Origin: WVYX01 sp039592335
Lineage (GTDB): Bacteria; Gemmatimonadota; Gemmatimonadetes; Gemmatimonadales; GWC2-71-9
NCBI GenBank assembly: GCA_039592335.1
Contig: JBDHBX010000005.1
Location: 58,624-122,623 of the forward strand
DNA: 64,000 nt
Reading direction: 5' to 3'
Shown here: in pieces, positions 53,293 to 60,644 of the stretch
Position numbering within the stretch: position 1 is the first letter of the stretch
How the letters are laid out: every line of letters starts with the position of its first letter
Made by a program: the position numbers and the translations under genes
The notes under the pieces: generated by a model
The model's input: only the letters and a program-made list of their open reading frames with translations
The model's database searches: none
What the model was told of the DNA's origin: nothing

Positions 53293-55491
53293 TCACTCGT
53301 TTTCCGTGTGATGGCCCTCCACGGCGCGGCTCCCCCGACCCAGCTGCTCTGCCATGTTGCTCAGCTCGGCGGCGCCCCGGGCGAGCTCGGCCAGGGCCAG
53401 CAGCTGTTCCCTGCTGGCAGCCGCCACGGCTGCTGCTTCCTCGGCGGAGCCCCCCGCTGCCTCACGGGCGCCGCCCAGCGCAACCTTCGCCTCCTCCGCT
53501 AGCTCCCGGTTGCGCCGTGGTCCCTCGACCATTCGCTCCCCGGTGCGCTGCGCCACTTCGGCCGTGGAGACGATCTGGTCCAACTCGGCCGTCCAGGCCT
53601 CCGACGACTGGGTCACGCTTTGGAGCTGCTTGTTCATCTCCTCCAGGACACGGGCCGCGCGGTCGATCACCCGCCGCGTTTCTTGGGCGCCGCGCCCCAT
53701 GTGCAGTGCTGCCTGGGCGCTCTGCTCGGCCAGCTTGCGCACCTCGTCGGCCACGACGGCAAAGCCCTTGCCGTGCACGCCGGTGCGGGCCGCTTCAATG
53801 GTCGCGTTGAGGGCGAGGAGGTTGGTCTGGTTCGCGATCAGGGCGATCGCCTCAGAGAACTCTTCGACGTCGGCCGCCGCTACCTTGAGCCGACTCACCT
53901 CGGCCGCCCCCTCGGCAATGGTGGCGATGAGAGAGCCGAGCTGGTCCACTGCGCGCCCGCTAGCGTCGCGTACCCCCAGGGCCGACTCGGCGGTGGCACG
54001 GTTGGCGTCCTGCGTTTCGGCGGCGGCTCGCAAGGTCGCCCCGATGCTCTCTTCGAGCTGGCTCAGGGACTTGGCGACCAACTCCACGCGCTGGGCAGCC
54101 TGCTGCGCCTGCGCCTCGGCTCGCGACGCGCTCTGGGCCATGGCATCGGCCGCCTGCTGGATCCGGTCGCTCGCCCCGGCGAGCTGGGTGACGTAGGCCG
54201 AAGTGCGCTGTGATGACTCGGCAACGGGCTCCATGAGGGCGCTCACCGAGAGGGAGAGCGCGAGCTGGGGGGAGAGCAGGTCGAGTAGCGCGCCGTCCGC
54301 TGGGCGGTACATGGTGGGCTCGGAGTGGCGCACGCTCCACAGACCTACCAGATCGGCTCCGTGGAACAGGGGAACGATGATCTCGGAGCCCGGTGACTCT
54401 CCCTCGGGCAGTACTATGTCGGACCGCGTGAGCACGTTGGCCACGATTGGCTGCTCCGTGCTCACGGCCTCGCCGATGAGACCGCTCTCCGTATCGAACC
54501 GCAGCTGCTCCGAAGTCGCCGTATCCACCAGGAGCACCATCTCATGTGTCGTTTCGTCGTGTCGCGCGAACCCCATGTGCTCCCACGGCACGAGTTGGCC
54601 GGTGAGCTGCTGGATCTGCTCGAAGTTCCGCTCGATGTTCACCTTGGCCGCGACCGCTCTCGCGAGCCCCTGCACCAGAGCCAGCTCATCAGCCCGAACG
54701 GCCGTCTGGATGAGCCACCATATGAGCCAGGCCATGGCAATGAGCGCGGCCGCGAGGAACGCAGTGGCGTTCGGCGCGAGATCGGCGGTGAGGAGGCTCA
54801 CCCACCCTAGGGCGAAGGCGGCGCCGGTCGCCGAGACCACGCCCTCCCACCGCAGGGTGAGCTGCACGTCCACCTTGGGGAGGACGCCCGCCAGGGCGAG
54901 CTCCAGGTAAAAGCTCAGGTTGGCCAGAATTGGCAGGAGGAGGACCGCCGCGGCGGCCGGGAGCAGGTTGCCGGTTTCTAGCGATGCAGCCCCCACCCGG
55001 CCGCCGAGTGCGTCGTATAGCAATCCGACCAGACCCGTCGCTACGACCACGTGACCCAGCGTGACCAGGCTGTCGCGGATCCGCAGTCGCCGAACCAGCA
55101 CATCTCCGATGGGGACGCCGACGGCAGCTACGAGCACCGCGAACTGCCATCCCCGCAGGAGCAGGGACAGAATCACGATGCCCATGACGAACGACGTGAA
55201 CCCCTTGCCGGGGAGGGCGATTCCGAAGCGGCGGCTCAGGGCCGTGGCCGTCGCAATGATGATCAGCTGGAGTGCGAACGATCCCTGCTGCAGCTCGGGT
55301 CGGGCGACGATCGTGACCAGCGCCGCGAGGAAGAACGCGATGCCGGCAGCTGCGATTGCCAGGCGCAGCCCCCGTGCGACCCGTCGGGTATCCACTGTTG
55401 GCACGGCAGGCACCGGGTTGTGGTCGAACAAAGGGTAAGCGGCGGGAATGTCGTAAACCGGTCGGGAAACTGCAAGCGGCAACGCCCCCAT
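53293..55491 (-). CDS. Membrane MCP-like receptor with GAF domain
   Basis: 732 residues. An N-terminal polytopic region (about 40-275, seven or eight helices, MASE-like) precedes a GAF domain (about 295-430) and a methyl-accepting signalling domain. The signalling hairpin tip EEFSEAIALIANQTNLLALN ... TIEAARTGVHGKGFAVVADEVRKLAEQSAQAA is intact. No HAMP domain and no CheR/CheB tethering pentapeptide are visible. No che genes are nearby. The first ~28 residues may be untranslated because a -10-like TTACCCTTTG lies within them. Confidence 0.85.
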   Translation of the reverse strand: MGALPLAVSRPVYDIPAAYPLFDHNPVPAVPTVDTRRVARGLRLAIAAAGIAFFLAALVTIVARPELQQGSFALQLIIIATATALSRRFGIALPGKGFTSFVMGIVILSLLLRGWQFAVLVAAVGVPIGDVLVRRLRIRDSLVTLGHVVVATGLVGLLYDALGGRVGAASLETGNLLPAAAAVLLLPILANLSFYLELALAGVLPKVDVQLTLRWEGVVSATGAAFALGWVSLLTADLAPNATAFLAAALIAMAWLIWWLIQTAVRADELALVQGLARAVAAKVNIERNFEQIQQLTGQLVPWEHMGFARHDETTHEMVLLVDTATSEQLRFDTESGLIGEAVSTEQPIVANVLTRSDIVLPEGESPGSEIIVPLFHGADLVGLWSVRHSEPTMYRPADGALLDLLSPQLALSLSVSALMEPVAESSQRTSAYVTQLAGASDRIQQAADAMAQSASRAEAQAQQAAQRVELVAKSLSQLEESIGATLRAAAETQDANRATAESALGVRDASGRAVDQLGSLIATIAEGAAEVSRLKVAAADVEEFSEAIALIANQTNLLALNATIEAARTGVHGKGFAVVADEVRKLAEQSAQAALHMGRGAQETRRVIDRAARVLEEMNKQLQSVTQSSEAWTAELDQIVSTAEVAQRTGERMVEGPRRNRELAEEAKVALGGAREAAGGSAEEAAAVAAASREQLLALAELARGAAELSNMAEQLGRGSRAVEGHHTENE

Positions 55492-55566
55492 CGCGTTGGC
55501 GGTGGGACAGGTCCAGGCCTAACTTTCGGCTGGGTGACGATGGATTGACCAGCGATGGAGGGGTGC

Positions 55567-55800
55567 GTGCAAGTATCGATCGAATACTGTGGTGTTTGAG
55601 GCTACAAGCCACGGGCCGCCGGTCTGGCGGCCGCGATTCACAAGGCCTACTCCGACGCCGAGGTAGAGCTCATCGAGTCGTCGGGTGGGGTCTACGAGGT
55701 CGTGCTCGACGGCGACCTGATCTTCTCCAAGCAAGAGCTCGGCCGCCATGCGGAGCCGGGCGAAGTCTTGGAGATCATTCGGGACCGGTTGAGCGCCTGA
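55567..55800 (+). CDS. SelW/Rdx-family selenoprotein (UGA-Sec at codon 11)
   Basis: 77 residues with an in-frame TGA at 55597-55599 read as selenocysteine. From the GTG at 55567 the sequence is QVSIEYCGVUGYKPRAA, then GLAAAIHKAYSDAEVELIES, GGVYEVVLDGDLIFSKQELG and RHAEPGEVLEIIRDRLSA. CGVUGYKP corresponds to the CGAUGYKP redox motif of vertebrate SelW, and the GG-F/YEV-DG-LIFSK-G block matches Rdx proteins on the far side of the TGA. A perfect hairpin follows the TGA. An in-frame ATG at 55555 is an alternative start; GGAGGGG lies just before the GTG. Likely a thioredoxin-fold redox protein. pfkA starts 11 bases after its stop. Confidence 0.87.
55614..55632 (+). promoter_or_regulatory. Bacterial SECIS-like hairpin
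   Basis: GGCCGCC (55614-55620) pairs perfectly with GGCGGCC (55626-55632) around the loop GGTCT. The loop begins 21 bases after the UGA, inside the 16-37 base window of the bacterial SECIS model, and starts with G as that model requires. It should recruit SelB with Sec-tRNA. Confidence 0.75.
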
Positions 55801-55811
55801 GGTAGCGGCCG

Positions 55812-56891
55812 GTGCGCGTTGCGATCTCTACCGGGGGCGGTGACGCTCCCGGACTGAACGCGGTCATCCGGGCCATCGCGCTCTCCGGGCTGCGCAGGGG
55901 ATGGGAGGTGTTCGGCGTCGAACGGGGTTATGCGGGCCTGCTGGGCTCGGCGCGTGTGATCCCGATGGACCGGGAGAGCGTGAAGGGCATCGTGCGGCTG
56001 GGTGGGACCATCCTCGGCACCACCAACCGGGGCAATCCGTTCAGCTTCCCCGTGCTGCAGACCGACGGAGAGTGGGTCGAGGTCGACCGCTCCGACGAGG
56101 TCATCGAGTCGTTCAAGCAGCTGGCACTGGATGCGATGATCGTGGTGGGCGGTGACGGCAGCCTGCACATTGCGTATCAGCTCTGTCAGAAGGGGCTGCC
56201 CATCGTGGGCGTGCCGAAGACGATCGACCGCGACGTGAGCGGCACGGTCATGACATTCGGCTACGATACGGCGATCCAGACCGCCACGGATGCCATCGAC
56301 AAGCTGCACGCTACGGCCGAGTCGCATCAGCGCGTGATGGTGGTGGAGGTGATGGGGCGGCACTGCGGTTGGATCGCGCTCCACTCTGGGCTGGCGGGTG
56401 GGGCCGACGTGATCCTGATTCCCGAGATCCCGTACGACATGGAGAGGGTCTACCGCAAGATTCGGGAGCGGGAGGCCGAGGGCCGGCACTTCAGTATCGT
56501 GGTGGTGTCCGAGGGAGCGAAGCCCAAGGACGGCGACGTCACGGTGAAGGTGGCTGCGCAGGTGGGTGGTGCAGAGAGGTTGGGTGGGGTGGCCGAGCTC
56601 GTGGCAGCGCAAATCGCGACAGAGACCGGCAAGGAAACGCGCGCACTCTCGCTGGGCCACCTGCTGCGTGGCGGATCGCCCACGACGTTCGATCGGGTGC
56701 TGGGTCAGCGCTTCGGAGCCGCCGCGGTGCAGGCAGTGGCCGATGCCAAGTGGGGTTACATGGTGTCATCGGATCCACCGGACGTGGTGCTCGTGCCCCT
56801 GCAGGCGGTGACCGGAGAGCCAAACCAGGTACCACTCGAGTCCGATTCCGTGACAACGGCCCGCGCACAGGGCATCTCGTTGGGTGACTGA
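55812..56891 (+). CDS. pfkA: 6-phosphofructokinase
   Basis: 359 residues from the GTG at 55812. N-terminal AISTGGGDAPGLNAVIRAI, then VVGGDGSLHIA (the Gly of GGDGS favours ATP over PPi), KTIDRDVSGT (TIDxD with Arg in place of the common Asn), and VEVMGRHCGWIALHSGLAGGAD. The MGRHxGWIA form is typical of the long, mixed-substrate group rather than E. coli PfkA, so the phosphoryl donor needs testing. It is preceded closely by the selenoprotein gene and overlaps the helicase gene by 8 bases. Confidence 0.9.
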   Translation: MRVAISTGGGDAPGLNAVIRAIALSGLRRGWEVFGVERGYAGLLGSARVIPMDRESVKGIVRLGGTILGTTNRGNPFSFPVLQTDGEWVEVDRSDEVIESFKQLALDAMIVVGGDGSLHIAYQLCQKGLPIVGVPKTIDRDVSGTVMTFGYDTAIQTATDAIDKLHATAESHQRVMVVEVMGRHCGWIALHSGLAGGADVILIPEIPYDMERVYRKIREREAEGRHFSIVVVSEGAKPKDGDVTVKVAAQVGGAERLGGVAELVAAQIATETGKETRALSLGHLLRGGSPTTFDRVLGQRFGAAAVQAVADAKWGYMVSSDPPDVVLVPLQAVTGEPNQVPLESDSVTTARAQGISLGD

Positions 56892-59430
56892 GCGGCACGT
56901 CCGCGACCATTTCCTCCCACCCGACCGGGAAGCGTTCCTTCAGGCGGAGCCTCCTACCGGTCGTATCGTTGTCATTGCTCCCACCAGAGCGGCCTGCGAG
57001 ACCATCGAGCTGGCCTGCCGACTGGATATCGAGACCGTGTTGGAGCGCGAGCACGGGCGGGAGATCCGTGAGCTTGCGGGACGCGGCGTGGGATTCGGGA
57101 TCGTGGCAGGCACCGGGACCGGGAAGACGCTCGCGATCCGCCCCGTCGCAGAGGAAACGCTGGGGTCACCGCTCAAGGTCGGAGTGGTCAACCGCGAGCG
57201 CGAGGCCACACCGGAAACGCCCACCTGGAACGTCGTGATCATCACGACGGGCATCGCACGACGCTGGTTCCAGGACGAGCTGATCGATCCGCACGACACG
57301 CTGGTGGTGGACGAAATCCACCAGACGTCGGCGGAGCTGGAGCTCTGCCTCGCGCTGGGGAAGCGCGTCGGTTGCCGCTTCATCTGGCTCTCCGCCACGG
57401 TGGATCCCCAGTTCTACTCGCGCTACCTCGAGTCGGCGGAAGTGCTGGAGACGAGCGCATTCGACCCCGCCCTCTCGGCGCAGGTCCAGATTCGCCGGCA
57501 GAATCCGGTCGAGTTTTTCGACGATCGTTTCATCCGACGCAACATGAAGCAGCGACGCGGCGTAGCGGTCTTCTTGCCCACGCGTGCCGAGGTGGAGAAG
57601 GCGGCCACGGAGTTGGGGAAGCGGTGGCCCCGACTGAACGCCGCCTTCTACCACGGAGGTGAGCCGATCCGGGTGATCCGGCCGTTCCTGGACGGCGAGG
57701 CCGACAAGCCGTTCCTGCTGGCGATGACGGCGGCGGGTCAGTCGGCACTCAACATCCGCGGCCTGGACACCGTGGTGATTCTCGACTCGCGCTTCAGCAA
57801 CGTGGTGGAACGTGGTCGCAACGTGCTCACGCGGCTCTACCTGGGTCCCAACGAGATCCTGCAGATGGCGGGCCGCGTTCACGGCCGCGTACCCAACGGG
57901 GAGGTGTACATCCTCAGCGATCGGGATATCGACTTCGTTGGACTGCAGCCCGGACCACCCGAGTTCCAGCTTGCGGGCGACAGCGAGCGTGTGGCGCTCA
58001 CTGCCGCCGCGCTGGGGGTGGACCTGCGTGACCTCGAGTTGCCGGTGCCGCTCGATCGGGAGGCGTACGGGCAGGCGGTGGAACGCCTCGGCAGCCGTGG
58101 CATTGTGAGCGATGGTCGCCTCACCGCGTACGGAAAGGACGTCGAGGCAATGCCGGTGGACCGCCCCTGGGGCGAGCTGCTGGTGCACGCCGACGACGAT
58201 CTGATTCCGTACGTGGCGGTCGCCGCCAACATCGACTCCCTGCACCGCATGACCCGAGACGATCCCGATCTGTCCGGGATTGTCGTGTACGGCAGTGATC
58301 ATCTCACGGCCTACAACCTCTACGCTGAGGCCGTGAACCAATACGGCCACCTCGGAGAGGTGTACGGTCTCCCGCGGCATATCCTGGTGGAGGAGGTGAG
58401 TGAGTGGGCGGAGGACCGCGGCGTGCCGGTGAAGGCCATCGAGGACGTGGCGCTGGGCATGGCTTCTGTGTACCGCACGCTCGAGATGCCGCTGCCGCGA
58501 GAGCTTCCCTACGCTGACCGAAAGGTGCTGCGTGCGTTCCAGGAGCTCGTCGCGCGGCTCATGCCCTTCGATCTCACGATCGATGGGGAGACGGCCGACG
58601 GGGAACGGGCTCGCTTGTCGGATTCCTCGGTGTGCACGCCGAGCGGTGCCATCGCCGGCGCGATCCGCTTTTTCGCCGACCGGTTCGGCGTCCCGCGGGG
58701 TGCCATCGAGGGCACCAACGTGCCGTTCAACCTGATCAAGCGCTACGCCGAATGGCGCGAGCCGGTGGTGGAGTTCCGAGAGGGCCGCCGCAGCGGTCTC
58801 GTGGTGACCCGCGGCACCGAGTACTTCGGGTTCGTGCTGGACCGGGAGCGCACCCCACTCAAGGGCCGGTTCCCGGCCGAGCTGGCAGAGAGCGCGCGAG
58901 ACGCGCTCACGCTCGCCCTGCTGGATGGTGTCACTCCCCACCACGATCAGCGCGGCGTCGCGAGAGCGGCTTCCCGTCTCGACGAGTACTGGCGTCGCTC
59001 GGGCGGCACGCTCGACGTCGCTCAGCCGCCAGAGGTAATGAAGCGGGTTAGGGCGCAGCTCGACGAGGTGACGAGTTGGGAAGCGTTCCTGAGGGCGTCC
59101 GTGGAGCTGGATGTGGTCGCGCTGGTGCCGAAGCAGACCCGGTCCGATCTCGACGCGCTTCCCTCCTCGGCCCAGGTATTCGGAGACCGCGTTCCACTGC
59201 TGTACGACCTGGAGGGTGGAGAGGGCGTCGCCCGGCTTCGCTTGAGGGAGAAGCAGGCGCGCCGGCTGCGGAAGCGGGACCTTCCGCGTGTGGATCGCCC
59301 CCTGAGGTTCAGCGTCTATCGCGGCAAGCGGGAGGTGGTGCGCGCATCCGCGCTCGAGGAGCTACGCGAGGGGTTACGCGCGCTGGAGCGTCGCTCGCGC
59401 GATCGGCGCGGCCGGCGGCGCTACCGCTAG
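56884..59430 (+). CDS. DEAH-box-type helicase, unusual family
   Basis: 848 residues. P-loop GTGTGKT at about 76-82, DEIH in LVVDEIHQTSAELEL, SAT in WLSATVDPQF, and QMAGRVHGR as motif VI. A PTRAACE sequence, like motif Ia, lies before the P-loop instead of after it. A long C-terminal part (about 370-848) has no named domain I can assign and ends in a basic tail (RRSRDRRGRRRYR). HrpB-like RNA helicases are the nearest known relatives by motif. RNA handling is likely; a specific role is unknown. It ends on a TetR gene, sharing CTAG. Confidence 0.8.
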   Translation: MTERHVRDHFLPPDREAFLQAEPPTGRIVVIAPTRAACETIELACRLDIETVLEREHGREIRELAGRGVGFGIVAGTGTGKTLAIRPVAEETLGSPLKVGVVNREREATPETPTWNVVIITTGIARRWFQDELIDPHDTLVVDEIHQTSAELELCLALGKRVGCRFIWLSATVDPQFYSRYLESAEVLETSAFDPALSAQVQIRRQNPVEFFDDRFIRRNMKQRRGVAVFLPTRAEVEKAATELGKRWPRLNAAFYHGGEPIRVIRPFLDGEADKPFLLAMTAAGQSALNIRGLDTVVILDSRFSNVVERGRNVLTRLYLGPNEILQMAGRVHGRVPNGEVYILSDRDIDFVGLQPGPPEFQLAGDSERVALTAAALGVDLRDLELPVPLDREAYGQAVERLGSRGIVSDGRLTAYGKDVEAMPVDRPWGELLVHADDDLIPYVAVAANIDSLHRMTRDDPDLSGIVVYGSDHLTAYNLYAEAVNQYGHLGEVYGLPRHILVEEVSEWAEDRGVPVKAIEDVALGMASVYRTLEMPLPRELPYADRKVLRAFQELVARLMPFDLTIDGETADGERARLSDSSVCTPSGAIAGAIRFFADRFGVPRGAIEGTNVPFNLIKRYAEWREPVVEFREGRRSGLVVTRGTEYFGFVLDRERTPLKGRFPAELAESARDALTLALLDGVTPHHDQRGVARAASRLDEYWRRSGGTLDVAQPPEVMKRVRAQLDEVTSWEAFLRASVELDVVALVPKQTRSDLDALPSSAQVFGDRVPLLYDLEGGEGVARLRLREKQARRLRKRDLPRVDRPLRFSVYRGKREVVRASALEELREGLRALERRSRDRRGRRRYR

Positions 59431-60014
59431 CTCGGATCGGCGAGCGAGAGGATCCCGAGCCAGGCGGCGGCGTAGGCTCCCTCCAGCTCCCCCTGGTCCG
59501 CGCCGCTCAGGAGTTCGAGACCCATTCCGTGAACCACCGCGCCCAGCAACCAGCCGTTCTCTGACGGCAGGATCGAGGGTGCCAGATCCAGGTCCCGCAG
59601 CAGCTCATCAGCCGCGCCGCCCAGGGCCACCGCGAACTCCTCCACGGACTTTCTGACCGTCTGTTCAGGAAGGACACCTCCGGAACCGAACATCGAAGTC
59701 CAGGCCCTTATGGTCCCGTCCTCTGACTCTTTGGTCAGTAACGCCCAACTCTGGTCGAGTGCCCCCTTGGGGGTGGGGGCTCGAAAGGCGGCAACCCACT
59801 CCTTGGTGCGGCTCGCGGCCAAGTGCTGCGCGACGGCCTCGATCACGCCGCGCTTCGTCTTGAAGTGATAATGGAGCAGACCCTTCGCGCATCCTGCCTC
59901 CTTGGCGACCTGATCCACCGTGATGTTGGCAGCCCCCTTGCGCCGAATGAGGGCATCGGCGGCAGCCACTATCGACCCTTTCGACTTCTCGGAGTTGGTG
60001 CGCTTCGTAGGCAT
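59427..60014 (-). CDS. TetR family transcriptional regulator
   Basis: 195 residues. HTH segment ITVDQVAKEAGCAKGLLHYHFKTKRGVIEAV is typical TetR (LLHYHFKTK), given here in two halves. The ligand domain is not assignable. A perfect 12-bp palindrome lies just before the ATG at 60014. Confidence 0.88.
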   Translation of the reverse strand: MPTKRTNSEKSKGSIVAAADALIRRKGAANITVDQVAKEAGCAKGLLHYHFKTKRGVIEAVAQHLAASRTKEWVAAFRAPTPKGALDQSWALLTKESEDGTIRAWTSMFGSGGVLPEQTVRKSVEEFAVALGGAADELLRDLDLAPSILPSENGWLLGAVVHGMGLELLSGADQGELEGAYAAAWLGILSLADPS

Positions 60015-60026
60015 GAGACACCCCGA

Positions 60027-60038
60027 CTGTCCGGACAG
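60027..60038. promoter_or_regulatory. Perfect palindrome CTGTCCGGACAG, TetR operator candidate
   Basis: 12-bp perfect palindrome 12 bases upstream of the TetR ATG (60014), in the 186-bp gap between it and the divergent PAS-Fis gene. Likely the TetR operator, which could also affect the divergent gene. Confidence 0.55.
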
Positions 60039-60200
60039 CCAAATCTAAGAAATCTGTCTTGCGAGCGCGAGAGCTAGCCCGGATTACGCCGTTACTGTCC
60101 CAGCGGTCAGTGCCGAACCGCGCACCGCAAAGGCGAACCCGGTGACGCGTTCTGAAACCTCGCCCCCGCTGCAAGCGTAGAGCGAACAAGGAACGGAACC

Positions 60201-60644
60201 ATGGTTGAGCGCCTACCCGCCGCATTCTCTCCGCTCGCCCGGGCGGTCCTCGAATCGCTGTCTGAGGGCGTGCTGATCCTCGATGCCACTGGCGAGGTTG
60301 CCTACGCCAACCGCGCCGCGCGCTCCGTGCTGAAGGAGGTCAACGGCGACGATCCGGGGACCCTGCTCCCGCAGCTCGCGCGCATCGGTGCACGGATCGC
60401 CCCACTGTGGATCGGTGGCGCGAAGCTGGGTGAGGCGGTCTACCTGCCACCCCAGGACGATGCGGGGAAGAGCACGCTCGCCGAGCGTGAGCGACACGCG
60501 ATCATCCATACGCTGGAAGCCACCGGGTGGAAGCTCACCGAGAGTGCCCGCCAGCTCGGCATCTCGCGTACCACGCTCTGGCGCCGCCTCCGGACGTACG
60601 GTCTCGAGCGCGACAGTCGCGGCAGATGGTCCAAGCCCTCGTAG
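60201..60644 (+). CDS. PAS-like plus Fis-type HTH regulator
   Basis: 147 residues. The N-terminal part (AVLESLSEGVLILDATGEVAYANRAARSVL) has the look of a PAS domain start. The C-terminal helix-turn-helix (RHAIIHTLEATGWKLTESARQLGISRTTLWRRLRTYGL, in two parts) is the Fis/NtrC DNA-binding module. There is no AAA+ domain, so it cannot act as a sigma-54 activator on its own. It overlaps the next gene by 19 bases. Confidence 0.82.
   Translation: MVERLPAAFSPLARAVLESLSEGVLILDATGEVAYANRAARSVLKEVNGDDPGTLLPQLARIGARIAPLWIGGAKLGEAVYLPPQDDAGKSTLAERERHAIIHTLEATGWKLTESARQLGISRTTLWRRLRTYGLERDSRGRWSKPS

Noticed and set aside
55555..55599. Short peptide ending at TGA plus a separate downstream gene
   Set aside because: Family conservation runs unbroken through the TGA and the downstream part lacks its own plausible start near the conserved region.
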